Part shown: piece by piece, positions 17,595-26,186 of the stretch
Numbering within the stretch: the first letter of the stretch is position 1
Layout of the letters: the number at the start of each line of letters is the position of its first letter
Assembly: GCA_964575345.1 (NCBI GenBank)
Contig: CAZNQD010000006.1
Location: 6,965 to 70,964, forward strand
Direction of reading: 5' to 3'
DNA: 64,000 nucleotides
Source: UBA1402 sp964575345
GTDB taxonomy: Bacteria > Bacteroidota > Bacteroidia > Bacteroidales > UBA1402
Notes under the pieces: model-generated
Told to the model about the DNA's origin: nothing
Seen by the model: the letters and a program-made list of their open reading frames with translations, nothing else
The model's database searches: none
Program-made: the position numbers and the translations under genes

Positions 17595-18425
17595 TCAGTC
17601 CAAAGCCAGGGGCGAAGATGCTTCCCAAATACGGTCGTTGCTTTTTTTGAGTCCGGCAATTTTGGTGTAACAGTCGTGGTAAAAGACTAAGCCGGCCTGC
17701 AATTCGCAGGCTTCTTCCAAAAGCCGCATTTTTTCTTCCACAGCCAGCAAGGCGTGATTATCTACAGCTGCAATACAGCCCTGGGCAATATGGGGAGCCA
17801 TCGGGACTACATCTCCGGGGAAAATAAGATTGCCCCGCTCTGTGTGGATAAAGGAGACTATCTGATCGTAGGTATGACCCTGGTAGAGTTTAAGTTCCAG
17901 GCCCGGGAACAGGACTTGATCTTTTCCGATAAGATGTAATTTCCCGGCATCGTTCACAGCCTGCATGTTTTCGGGCAGGTAGGCATCGGCTTCCCAAGTG
18001 GAAGGTCGCAGGGAATTTTCCCACTGGGCTGCGCTTACCCAGTGGCGGGCCCGGGGAAAGCAAAGTTCAGTTTCTCCATTGTTTCCGGTTCGTGTACAGC
18101 CTCCGCAATGGTCAAAGTGCAGATGGCTCAGTACCACATCGGTGATTTGCATGGCATCACAACCTTTGCTTTTCAGGGCATCTCTGATGTCAATTAGTTC
18201 GTGAAAGCGGTAATATGCCATACCTCTAAGCATTTTGTTACCCACTCCGGTATCAAAGAGCACCTTTCGTTCGCCAAAATCAACAAAAAGGCAACGCATA
18301 CTCAAAGGGCTGCGATTTTCCGGGTCGGCCGGGTATTTTTTGGACCAGACTTTTTGTGACATGATGCCAAACATGGCTCCTGCCTCAGTCGAAAAAAAGC
18401 CCGTGTCTATGCTGAAGAAGTTCAT
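17595..18425 (-). CDS. MBL-fold metallo-hydrolase
   Basis: 276 residues from the ATG at 18425 (MNFFSIDTGFF). The zinc motif SHLHFDHCGGC is intact, preceded by LFDTGVGNKM and followed by LYQGHTYDQIVSFI, NLIFPGDVVPM and a late FYHDCYT. Layout and size resemble the lactonase/phosphorylcholine-esterase-like subgroup of the metallo-beta-lactamase superfamily. The substrate cannot be told from sequence. The 57-codon upstream extension of the frame is rejected because the -7 box at 18446 lies in it. It diverges from rfbD. Confidence 0.82.
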   Translation of the reverse strand: MNFFSIDTGFFSTEAGAMFGIMSQKVWSKKYPADPENRSPLSMRCLFVDFGERKVLFDTGVGNKMLRGMAYYRFHELIDIRDALKSKGCDAMQITDVVLSHLHFDHCGGCTRTGNNGETELCFPRARHWVSAAQWENSLRPSTWEADAYLPENMQAVNDAGKLHLIGKDQVLFPGLELKLYQGHTYDQIVSFIHTERGNLIFPGDVVPMAPHIAQGCIAAVDNHALLAVEEKMRLLEEACELQAGLVFYHDCYTKIAGLKKSNDRIWEASSPLALD

Positions 18426-18434
18426 ATATTTACC

Positions 18435-18442
18435 TAATTTTG
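18435..18442 (+). promoter_or_regulatory. -7 box for rfbD
   Basis: TAATTTTG matches TAnnTTTG, 19 bp before the ATG at 18462. It lies between the metallo-hydrolase start codon and that gene's own -7 box, so the two transcripts would overlap at their 5' ends. Confidence 0.45.
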
Positions 18443-18445
18443 TGG

Positions 18446-18453
18446 CAAAGTTA
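18446..18453 (-). promoter_or_regulatory. -7 box for the MBL-fold hydrolase
   Basis: The minus strand reads TAACTTTG, matching TAnnTTTG, 20 bp before the ATG at 18425. Confidence 0.5.
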
Positions 18454-18461
18454 TAAAAATT

Positions 18462-19346
18462 ATGACACAGAAAGTGGTCCTTATTACCGGAGCCAATGGC
18501 CAATTGGGAAATGAAATCAGATTGTTGGCGAATCGATATCCTCAATTTGCTTTCACTTTTACCGACATTCAGGAGCTGGATTTGCAAAATTCCCAAGCGG
18601 TTACAGCCTGTTTCAATCAGTTGAAGCCGGTTTATTTAATTAACTGCGCCGCTTACACGGCTGTAGACAAAGCAGAAAACGACATAGAACTTTGTTATTC
18701 CATAAACAGTGCTGCGGTCAGAAACCTTGCAGTGGCGTCTAAACAACAGAATACCATTGTTTTGCATGTTTCCACAGACTATGTTTTCGATGGGAAACAA
18801 GCCAGTCCTTACCGCGAAAGCGATGCGGTTTGCCCTGTCTCGGTCTATGGCAAGAGCAAGTTGCAGGGAGAACAGGTGCTGAACGAAATCTGTCCTTCTT
18901 CGTCGGTGATAGTTCGTACTGCCTGGCTTTATTCTGCTTTTGGAAACAATTTTGTGAAGACCATGATTCGCCTGGGACGGGAAAAATCAGAACTCAGAGT
19001 GGTCGATGACCAATGGGGCAGCCCCACCTATGGGGCCGATCTGGCTGAGGCATTGATGAAAATCATACTAAGCAGCGAAGAGGGGCATTTTACCCCCGGC
19101 ACCTATCATTTCAGCAACGAAGGAATGTGTTCCTGGTACGAATTTGCTCAAAAGATTCATCAAATGGCAGGAATTACCAACTGTAAAATAATACCCGTGA
19201 CTTCTGCTGAATATCTCACGGCAGCTAAAAGGCCGTCTTACAGCCTGCTGGACAAAAGCAAAATCCGCAGGGATTACGGAGTGGCTGTTCCTTTGTGGAC
19301 AGATAGCCTGAAGACCTTTCTGTCGAAATTTAATAACTGTATATAG
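18462..19346 (+). CDS. rfbD: dTDP-4-dehydrorhamnose reductase
   Basis: 294 residues, an extended SDR enzyme making dTDP-L-rhamnose from dTDP-4-dehydrorhamnose with NAD(P)H. The Rossmann motif ITGANGQLGNEI, LINCAAYTAVDKAE, VSTDYVFDG and the catalytic YGKSKLQGE (YxxxK) are all present, as is RTAWLYS. dTDP-rhamnose feeds LPS or other surface glycans. The other three rml genes are not in the window. The GH105 lipoprotein gene starts 8 bp downstream. Confidence 0.94.
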   Translation: MTQKVVLITGANGQLGNEIRLLANRYPQFAFTFTDIQELDLQNSQAVTACFNQLKPVYLINCAAYTAVDKAENDIELCYSINSAAVRNLAVASKQQNTIVLHVSTDYVFDGKQASPYRESDAVCPVSVYGKSKLQGEQVLNEICPSSSVIVRTAWLYSAFGNNFVKTMIRLGREKSELRVVDDQWGSPTYGADLAEALMKIILSSEEGHFTPGTYHFSNEGMCSWYEFAQKIHQMAGITNCKIIPVTSAEYLTAAKRPSYSLLDKSKIRRDYGVAVPLWTDSLKTFLSKFNNCI

Positions 19347-19354
19347 ACTTTGTG

Positions 19355-20587
19355 ATGAAAAAGGTTCATTTAAAAAAGCAAGGCAGAACGATATTGTATC
19401 TTGCTGTAAGCATGGCTCTGTTTGCTGCCTGTGGACAAAAAAACACGACCAAACCACTTTCAGTTCGCATGGCCGAAAGCGAAATGATCAGGGTACCTGT
19501 CCCGACCGATTTGGATTCAGGTAAGGGTCGCCTCAAATGGAACTATACGCAAGGGTTGGAGTTGCTGGCTTTTATGGATTTGTACGATGCGAGCGGAGAA
19601 GAGCGTTTTTGGAATTATGCCGCCCGATATGCTGATACCATAATCAGCTCTCAGGCCGGGATTATTTCCTATAAAAAAACCAACTACAATATTGACCATA
19701 TTTGTCCCGGGCGAATTTTGTTTCGCATGTACGACAGAACCGGAGAGGCAAAATATAAAATGGCACTTGACACCTTGTTCTCGCAGTTACAAACACATCC
19801 CCGCACCTCCGGGGGAGGTTTCTGGCACAAAAAAGTCTATCCTTATCAAATGTGGCTGGACGGCTTGTATATGGGGCAACCCTTTTATGCCGAATACATT
19901 AAACGCTATGTCGACGCTTCAAAGCAGCAGCACCTGTATGAAGATGTCGTTCATCAGTTTGTCACTGTGGGCAAGCACACCTACGATTCTGTTACCGGAG
20001 TATACAGGCATGGTTGGGACGAAAGCCGCACTATGTTCTGGGCTGACAGGGAAACAGGACAATCAGCCCATTGCTGGGGCAGAGGTTTGGGCTGGTATGT
20101 GATGGGCCTGGTGGATGCTTTGGATTACATACCGGGGCAGGAAGAGCGTCAGGCTTTGATTGATATTCTAAGAGATATATACGAGGTTCTGCCTAAATAC
20201 GCAGATCCCAAAACCGGCATGTGGTATCAGGTTCTGGAGTTTCCCGGGAGGGAGGGTAATTATCAGGAATCTACCGCATCCATCATGTTTGTGTATGGCC
20301 TGCTCAAAGGAGTTAAAACAGGTATTTTTGACGCCTCTTACCGCAAAACGGCACTGCAATGGTACGAGAAGTTTGTGGATCGCTTCGTAAAAGAAAATCC
20401 GGACGGGACCATCAGCATCACCGACTGTTGCGCAGGTGCCGGACTGGGCGGTTCGCAAAATCGCAGCGGAAAATACGACTATTACATTAACGAAACCATT
20501 ATCATCGAAAACGACTGCAAGGCCGTGGGACCGTTTATTCAGGCTTCGTTGATTTACGAGGAATTCAAGTCCGGAAGACGGAAATGA
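19355..20587 (+). CDS. GH105/GH88-type unsaturated uronyl hydrolase, lipoprotein
   Basis: 410 residues from the ATG at 19355. A lipoprotein signal ends in LFAAC (lipobox), so it should be lipid-anchored in the envelope. The (alpha/alpha)6-barrel motifs of the YteR/rhamnogalacturonyl hydrolase family are present: MWLDGLYMGQPFYAEY with the catalytic-type Asp, HGWDESRTMFWAD, and CWGRGLGWYVMGLVD. Such enzymes remove the unsaturated uronic acid left by polysaccharide lyases from oligosaccharides. No susC/susD or lyase genes are beside it, so this is not a classical polysaccharide-utilisation locus. Confidence 0.85.
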   Translation: MKKVHLKKQGRTILYLAVSMALFAACGQKNTTKPLSVRMAESEMIRVPVPTDLDSGKGRLKWNYTQGLELLAFMDLYDASGEERFWNYAARYADTIISSQAGIISYKKTNYNIDHICPGRILFRMYDRTGEAKYKMALDTLFSQLQTHPRTSGGGFWHKKVYPYQMWLDGLYMGQPFYAEYIKRYVDASKQQHLYEDVVHQFVTVGKHTYDSVTGVYRHGWDESRTMFWADRETGQSAHCWGRGLGWYVMGLVDALDYIPGQEERQALIDILRDIYEVLPKYADPKTGMWYQVLEFPGREGNYQESTASIMFVYGLLKGVKTGIFDASYRKTALQWYEKFVDRFVKENPDGTISITDCCAGAGLGGSQNRSGKYDYYINETIIIENDCKAVGPFIQASLIYEEFKSGRRK

Positions 20588-20691
20588 AATTCAACTTGGT
20601 AATGCTCTTTACTCTTGACGCATTTGTTGTCTCAAAATCCCAAAAGTATCTAAAAATTGGCTACTTAGAGATTTAAATGCAAAACAAATTG

Positions 20692-20699
20692 TATCTTTG
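20692..20699 (+). promoter_or_regulatory. -7 box for mdh
   Basis: TATCTTTG matches TAnnTTTG and would give an mdh leader of about 60 nt. The rest of the 181-bp gap between 20588 and 20768 holds no gene or hairpin that I can support. Confidence 0.55.
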
Positions 20700-20768
20700 T
20701 CATCCCTTTATAAGAGGGGTTTTAAAAATAGTATAAATAGTATAATAAGTTGATTTAGATCTAATTTT

Positions 20769-21707
20769 ATGTCAAAAGTAAGCGTAATAGGAACAGGAAA
20801 TGTAGGTGCAACGTGTGCGGGTTTGTTGGCAATCAACGAAGTTGCAGATGAAATTGTCCTTTTGGACGTTAGAGAAGGAATTGCCGAGGGCAAAGCTCTC
20901 GATATGAAACAAGCTTCATGCTTTTTCAACATGTACCCCAAAATTACAGGCACTACAGAAGACTATTCCAAAACAGCCGGCTCTGATGTGGTAGTGATTA
21001 CTTCGGGTATTCCCCGTAAACCCGGAATGACCAGAGAAGAACTCATTAGTGTGAATGCCGCCATAGTAAAAGAGGTTACATTTAATGTCTTAAAGTATTC
21101 TCCCGATGCCATACTGGTTGTTATCAGCAATCCCATGGACACCATGACTTACCTGGTCCAGAAAATCTCAGGCCTTCCAAAAAACCGGGTTATTGGAATG
21201 GGAGGAATTTTAGACAGTTCCCGTTTCAAAACTTATTTGAGCATGGCTCTGGGCGATGCTAATCTGAACGACATCCAAGCCAGCGTAATTGGCGGACACG
21301 GAGACACTACCATGATACCGCTGACCCGATTCGCCACCTATAAGGGCATTCCGGTTTCGGAATTTCTTACCGAAGAGGCTTTGAATAAGGTAGTAACTGA
21401 CACTATGGTTGGCGGAGCCACCCTTACCAAATTGCTGGGTACTTCGGCCTGGTATGCCCCCGGAACTGCAGGAGCTTACCTGGTAGAATCCATTTTGCAT
21501 GACCAGAAAAAGGTGCTGCCATGCAGCGTCTATCTCGATGGCGAATACGGACAAAAAGACATTTGCATTGGTGTTCCGGTAGTAGTTAGCAAAAACGGCT
21601 GGGAAAAAGTCGTTGACTTCAAACTCAACGCTGCAGAACAGGCTTTGTTTGAAGCGAGCGCTGAGGCTGTTCGGTCCACCAACGATGTACTGAACGCTGT
21701 AGTGTAA
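20769..21707 (+). CDS. mdh: Malate dehydrogenase
   Basis: 312 residues, the LDH-like type of MDH. It oxidises malate to oxaloacetate with NAD, or runs in reverse in fermentative succinate formation. The NAD-binding GTGNVGATCAGLLA leads the protein, and the substrate loop region IPRKPGMTREELI carries the arginines typical of malate specificity. The catalytic histidine is in VIGGHGDTTMIPLTR. It has its own promoter and is followed by a hairpin at 21715, so it is probably monocistronic or partly terminated. Confidence 0.95.
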   Translation: MSKVSVIGTGNVGATCAGLLAINEVADEIVLLDVREGIAEGKALDMKQASCFFNMYPKITGTTEDYSKTAGSDVVVITSGIPRKPGMTREELISVNAAIVKEVTFNVLKYSPDAILVVISNPMDTMTYLVQKISGLPKNRVIGMGGILDSSRFKTYLSMALGDANLNDIQASVIGGHGDTTMIPLTRFATYKGIPVSEFLTEEALNKVVTDTMVGGATLTKLLGTSAWYAPGTAGAYLVESILHDQKKVLPCSVYLDGEYGQKDICIGVPVVVSKNGWEKVVDFKLNAAEQALFEASAEAVRSTNDVLNAVV

Positions 21708-21714
21708 TTTTATC

Positions 21715-21741
21715 GGGGAAGCTGTGGTAACAAGCTTCCCC
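21715..21741 (+). terminator. Hairpin after mdh
   Basis: GGGGAAGCT (21715-21723) and AGCTTCCCC (21733-21741) form a 9-bp stem with a 9-nt loop, 8 bp after the mdh stop. The downstream T-rich stretch is short (TTACATTTTC), so termination may be partial. Confidence 0.6.
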
Positions 21742-21756
21742 TTACATTTTCTCAAA

Positions 21757-22281
21757 ATGCAGAAAACTTCTGATACCAGCCGGAAAATACTTATAGTTAG
21801 CCTTGTTATGCTGCTTTGCTGCGGAACTGCTCGAAAGTTGTATGCCCAACAGGACAGTATTGATCAATCCGGAGAGCGCTTTGTACAGCGTTTGCAAACT
21901 TCCGAAAAAAACAAGGGTGTTGTACGGATTTATCAGGACGGGCGCATTGTTGACTTAATTGGCAGTAAGCAAGTGCCGGCTAACATAATCAAAGACGGAG
22001 ACAAAACCCTGGTCAGTTTGAATGGCTGGCGTATTCAGATTTTTTCCGGAAACAATCAGGCCACTGCCAAAGAAGAAGCTTTTCGCAAAGAAGCTTTAGT
22101 AAAGGCCAAACTCCCTGATCTGAACACTTATGTCATTTATAACGCTCCCTTTTGGAGGGTGCGTGTCGGAGATTTCTTTACTTACGAAGAGGCCTACGAG
22201 GTCTTACTCGATTTAAGAAGAAGTTTCGTATTCGGACGCGAAATGTCAATAGTCCGCGAAAAAATACAGGTGGAACCCTAG
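21757..22281 (+). CDS. SPOR-domain-like exported protein
   Basis: About 174 residues from the ATG at 21757. A signal peptide (KILIVSLVMLLCCGTA, cleavage after LYA) precedes a variable stretch and a C-terminal region WRIQIFSGNNQATAKEEA with FWRVRVGDFFTYEEAYEVL that fits the SPOR fold, which binds denuded peptidoglycan. It should lie in the periplasm or on the outer membrane. The GTG start at 21724 is rejected because it falls in the loop of the mdh hairpin. folE follows after about 46 bp. Confidence 0.75.
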   Translation: MQKTSDTSRKILIVSLVMLLCCGTARKLYAQQDSIDQSGERFVQRLQTSEKNKGVVRIYQDGRIVDLIGSKQVPANIIKDGDKTLVSLNGWRIQIFSGNNQATAKEEAFRKEALVKAKLPDLNTYVIYNAPFWRVRVGDFFTYEEAYEVLLDLRRSFVFGREMSIVREKIQVEP

Positions 22282-22327
22282 CCGGCAAAGCTGCCTCGCT
22301 TATGATCGGGATAAAGAACTAGAACCT

Positions 22328-22921
22328 ATGATAGACAAACGATTAATTCTCGGAACTGAACCCAATCCTATTCAGGATGAAATTGCCGGACATTACTTGG
22401 AAATTTTGCGTTTGCTGGGAGAAGACACGCAACGCGAAGGCTTATTGAAAACACCAAAACGCATAGCTAAAGCCATGCAATTTCTTACTTACGGTTATCA
22501 CCTGGATCCCGAAGAAGTGTTGAAAACGGCTAAATTTCATGAAGAATACCGACAAATGGTTATTGTCAGGGATATAGATTTTTATTCCATGTGCGAACAC
22601 CATATGCTGCCCTTTTACGGTAAAGCCCACGTGGCTTATATTCCCAATCAGTATATTACTGGCCTGAGTAAGATTGCCCGGGTGGTAGATATTTTTTCAC
22701 GCCGCCTGCAATTGCAGGAACGCATGACCACGCAGATTAAAGAATGCATTCAAAAAACCCTCGATCCTCTGGGGGTAATGGTTGTGATTGAGGCACAACA
22801 TCTTTGTATGCAAATGCGGGGAGTGGAAAAACAAAATTCGGTTACTGTCACTTCCGATTTTACCGGTGTCTTTAACCAAGCAAAGACCAGGCAGGAATTT
22901 ATGAACCTTATCGAAAGATAA
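22328..22921 (+). CDS. folE: GTP cyclohydrolase I
   Basis: 197 residues. It opens the GTP ring to give 7,8-dihydroneopterin triphosphate for folate (and possibly queuosine) synthesis. The zinc site is in YSMCEHHMLPFYGKAHVAY (Cys and His ligands) with a second cysteine in EAQHLCMQMRG. ITGLSKIARVVDIFSRRLQ is the classic FolE signature. The length is typical of the type IA enzyme. It is followed by the 2-hydroxyacid dehydrogenase after 35 bp. Confidence 0.96.
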   Translation: MIDKRLILGTEPNPIQDEIAGHYLEILRLLGEDTQREGLLKTPKRIAKAMQFLTYGYHLDPEEVLKTAKFHEEYRQMVIVRDIDFYSMCEHHMLPFYGKAHVAYIPNQYITGLSKIARVVDIFSRRLQLQERMTTQIKECIQKTLDPLGVMVVIEAQHLCMQMRGVEKQNSVTVTSDFTGVFNQAKTRQEFMNLIER

Positions 22922-22956
22922 GGAGCTTCAACAAAATTACTGTTGAAAAGAAGGCC

Positions 22957-23922
22957 ATGAAAAAGAACTATTCCATTTGTGTGCTGGACGCTTTTACCTG
23001 TAATCCCGGAGACTTATCCTGGAATGCTCTTCGTCAATTCGGAGAATTGCAGGTGCACGAGCGCAGTCTCGGGGAAAAAGTTCTTGAGCGGGCAATAGAG
23101 GCCGATATTTTGTTGACTAACAAAGTGGTAGTCAACGAAGACCTGATAAAGAAACTACCCCGGCTTAAGTATATCGGAATACTGGCTACCGGCTATAATG
23201 TGGTTGATATACACGCTGCCAAAGCCCGCAACATTGTTGTGACCAATATTCCTGCTTACGGCACCGATTCGGTGGCCCAGATGGTATTTGCTCATGTGCT
23301 CAACATTTGCAATCAAGTTCAATATCACGTACAGGAAGTGAAAAAAGGCCGTTGGTCGGGATGCCGTGATTTTTCTTTTTTCGATAAACCTTTGATGGAA
23401 CTCAAAGGCAAAACAATGGGTATTGTGGGTTTAGGCAAAATAGGAATGGCCACCGCCAAATTAGCTTTGGCTTTCGGAATGGAAGTTATTGCCCTTACAA
23501 GCAAGACTAAAAACGATTTACCTGCAGGTATTAGTCCGGTCTGCGAAGAAGATTTATTTCGCCAAAGTGACGTGTTAAGCCTGCATTGCCCCCTTACACC
23601 CGAAAGCAGAGGCTTTGTGCAAAAAGAAAAACTGGCCTTAATGAAAGCCGGAGCCATACTGGTAAATTTGAGCCGGGGGCCATTGGTCAACGAAGAAGAC
23701 CTTGCCTGGGCTCTGAATAACGACAAACTCTATGCAGCAGCTGTGGATGTGTTATCTAAAGAACCTCCCCGGTCCGATAACCCCTTACTGACAGCCAAAA
23801 ATTGCTATATCACCCCTCATATTGCCTGGGCAAGCAAAGAAGCCCGTGCCCGTTTGATTGCTCAGGCAGTCGAAAATGTCAGGGCTTTTGTGGAAGGTCA
23901 TCCGATTAACCGAATCGATTAA
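22957..23922 (+). CDS. D-isomer 2-hydroxyacid dehydrogenase (glycerate dehydrogenase-like)
   Basis: 321 residues. The NAD motif GIVGLGKIGMATAKLA is central. The catalytic Arg, Glu and His of the family are found in VNLSRGPLVNEEDL, DVLSKEPP and YITPHIAWAS. It reduces a 2-keto acid to the D-hydroxy acid or the reverse; hydroxypyruvate/glycerate is a common substrate for this length and motif set but not proven. It sits between folE and the convergent PgpH-like gene. Confidence 0.85.
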   Translation: MKKNYSICVLDAFTCNPGDLSWNALRQFGELQVHERSLGEKVLERAIEADILLTNKVVVNEDLIKKLPRLKYIGILATGYNVVDIHAAKARNIVVTNIPAYGTDSVAQMVFAHVLNICNQVQYHVQEVKKGRWSGCRDFSFFDKPLMELKGKTMGIVGLGKIGMATAKLALAFGMEVIALTSKTKNDLPAGISPVCEEDLFRQSDVLSLHCPLTPESRGFVQKEKLALMKAGAILVNLSRGPLVNEEDLAWALNNDKLYAAAVDVLSKEPPRSDNPLLTAKNCYITPHIAWASKEARARLIAQAVENVRAFVEGHPINRID

Positions 23923-24004
23923 TTCAGGGCCTTTAATCTATAGCCCGAAAATCAGGAAAACTTTATTCGGAAAGTAAGGCCCGGCAGCTTTCAAGGCTGT
24001 TTAT

Positions 24005-26056
24005 TTATTTTGCTTCCTGGGGGTAAGCTATTCGCGTATGATAGATGCTTTTTAATTTTTGTTTAAAGACCGATTTAATGATCTCCAATTCCTGGAAGGT
24101 AATGGGTACACTCTTATAGGCCCCTTCCTGAATTTGTCTGTTGATGAGCTTCTCTACCAGCTCCGAGATGCTGCTTTCGGAATACTCTGTTAAACTGTGC
24201 GAAGCAGCCTCAACGGTATCGGCCATCATCAGAATAGCTGTCTCTTTAGAAAAAGGATTCGGCCCCGGATAGTAAAATGCTTCTTTTGGAGGCTCCTGGC
24301 CTGGATGTTCGTTTTTGTAGGTGGTGTAGAAGTAACGCGCCGGTCCGGTGCCGTGATGAGTAGTAATGAAGTCTTTCACCACTTTGGGCAGGTGGTATTG
24401 ATTGGCCAGTTTGAGACCCTCGCCAACATGATCTACTATTATTTTGGCTGCCCTTTCTGTTTCCATTTTGCTTAAGGGATTTTGTCCGCCCACCTGGTTC
24501 TCGGTAAAATAGGCCGGATTTTGCATTTTGCCCAGATCGTGATACAGGGCTCCGGTTCTTACCAGTTGTGAATTGGCGTTGATTTCCTGAGCGGCAGCGG
24601 CAGCCAGGTTGGAAACTTGCAGGGAATGTTGGAAAGTGCCCGGAGAACTTTCCGAAAACAAGCGGAGCAAAGGGGAGTTAATATTGGAAAGCTCCATCAG
24701 AGTGACATTGGAAGTATAGCCGAACATCCATTCAAATAAATAAATCAGGAGGTAAGTGGTGAACATGAGCACCGAGTTAATGGCAAAAAAGACATACATT
24801 TGCCATTGAAGCTGATTGGGCGCTCCCTCTTGAATATAAGCTATGCCGGTGTAGAATATTGAATAGCAGACAAAAGTCCAAATGATGCACAAAATCAATT
24901 GTGAACGCTGAGTAAGCTCCTTGAGCGAGAAGACCACAGCCATACCGACAGTGAGCTGCAGCATCAAAAACTCAAAGGGGAAGGGAGCAATGGCGGAACA
25001 GATCAATACGGTGATGGCATGAGTGAAATAAGCCGTTCTGGCGCTGAAGAAGGTACAAATCATCACAGGCAGTATGGCATAGGGAATCATGTAGATGCTC
25101 AAGGTGCTGTTTCTTACCACCAGGGCGCTCAACAAACTAAGACTAGTAATAAGAATCAGTAAAAAGAGGATGTTGTGGGTTTTATTGTAAATTTCGGGTG
25201 TAAAATACTTAAGAAAGAGGAACAGCATCAATAACAGGCCGGCTACCCATACAATCTGGCCGGCCAGCACCCAGTTCTCTGTCGAATTTATATTACGTTC
25301 TTCTGCTGCCTTTTTTAATGAAGACAGTTTTAGAAAAGTGACAGCATTGACAATTTCGCCCTTATCAATGATACGTTCTCCGCGCTGGACCAGTCCTGAG
25401 GTCTCAGACACCTCAGCAATCACCGCTTCTTTCGATTGTTCAGAGGTTACCCGGTCATAACTTAGGTTTTCCCGGAGATATTCTTCTATCTTGCATATAC
25501 TGACCAAGGTATCGCGATGTATATGTGCCGGCAGATTGCTCAAAATGGCAGAATAGGCTTCTTTAATGGTAAAAACCGAAGACAGATCGCGGGTCTCAGC
25601 CATAGGTTTAGTCACTACCATCAGTGATCTAAACTTTTCCTTTAGGAATTCGTTCCGGACAGAAGCCGAAATGATGCCTGCACCATAGACCAAGGCAAGC
25701 TGATCGTTTAAATAAGTTTTGTAACGCAAGGGTACGGTAGCCCTTAAGTATAAGTCGTAATTACGATTGAAATTGCCAATCATTTCTGCCGAGACCATTG
25801 TGTCCATTACAACGTAAGGTTTGTGCGTCCTTAACAGACTGTCTTTTTCGGCAGCCAGTTCTTCCTGGTTTTTAATAACAGGAAAACTGTAGGGGGCTGT
25901 GAGCAAGCCGTAGCGCCAGGGCTTACCTTCCTGAAACTGATAGCGAAATCTGCCTTCTCTGGGGAAAGCATAAAGGATCAGGCCCGCTGCAACAACGAAA
26001 AGGAAGATCTTGAAAATCGTGGATGCGGTATTTAGTTTAGGTTTGAATTTTGCCAT
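24005..26056 (-). CDS. PgpH-like 7TM-HD phosphodiesterase (probable c-di-AMP)
   Basis: 683 residues from the ATG at 26056. One N-terminal membrane span (IFKIFLFVVAAGLILYAF) is followed by a large extracytoplasmic 7TMR-HDED-type region, then about seven membrane spans (25261 down to about 24720). A cytoplasmic HD domain carries FQHSLQVSNLA, ALYHDLGKMQNP, ITTHHGTG and MMADTVEAASHSL, so the metal-binding His and Asp residues are intact. PgpH-type proteins hydrolyse c-di-AMP. The link here is by domain architecture. The frame extends to 26095 but MAKFKPK is the likelier start. Confidence 0.85.
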   Translation of the reverse strand: MAKFKPKLNTASTIFKIFLFVVAAGLILYAFPREGRFRYQFQEGKPWRYGLLTAPYSFPVIKNQEELAAEKDSLLRTHKPYVVMDTMVSAEMIGNFNRNYDLYLRATVPLRYKTYLNDQLALVYGAGIISASVRNEFLKEKFRSLMVVTKPMAETRDLSSVFTIKEAYSAILSNLPAHIHRDTLVSICKIEEYLRENLSYDRVTSEQSKEAVIAEVSETSGLVQRGERIIDKGEIVNAVTFLKLSSLKKAAEERNINSTENWVLAGQIVWVAGLLLMLFLFLKYFTPEIYNKTHNILFLLILITSLSLLSALVVRNSTLSIYMIPYAILPVMICTFFSARTAYFTHAITVLICSAIAPFPFEFLMLQLTVGMAVVFSLKELTQRSQLILCIIWTFVCYSIFYTGIAYIQEGAPNQLQWQMYVFFAINSVLMFTTYLLIYLFEWMFGYTSNVTLMELSNINSPLLRLFSESSPGTFQHSLQVSNLAAAAAQEINANSQLVRTGALYHDLGKMQNPAYFTENQVGGQNPLSKMETERAAKIIVDHVGEGLKLANQYHLPKVVKDFITTHHGTGPARYFYTTYKNEHPGQEPPKEAFYYPGPNPFSKETAILMMADTVEAASHSLTEYSESSISELVEKLINRQIQEGAYKSVPITFQELEIIKSVFKQKLKSIYHTRIAYPQEAK

Positions 26057-26159
26057 AGCTTTCAATCTGATTATTTGGCCGGAACCTTTAAACAAGGGCG
26101 AAAATTACAAAAAAAACCATAGGCGGCAATAACCAGGGCCGAATTTTAAAAATATCTTG

Positions 26160-26167
26160 TACTTTTG
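26160..26167 (+). promoter_or_regulatory. -7 box for gltX
   Basis: TACTTTTG matches TAnnTTTG, 19 bp before the ATG at 26187. It overlaps the earlier alternative TTG start at 26157. Confidence 0.5.
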
Positions 26168-26186
26168 CTCTCAAAATGTTTATGTT

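Noticed and set aside
23925..24001. Inverted GGGCCTT / AAGGCCC as a terminator between the dehydrogenase and PgpH genes
   Set aside because: The arms are about 45 nt apart and no T tract follows the pair; the CAGC/GCTG hairpin near 23990 is too weak.
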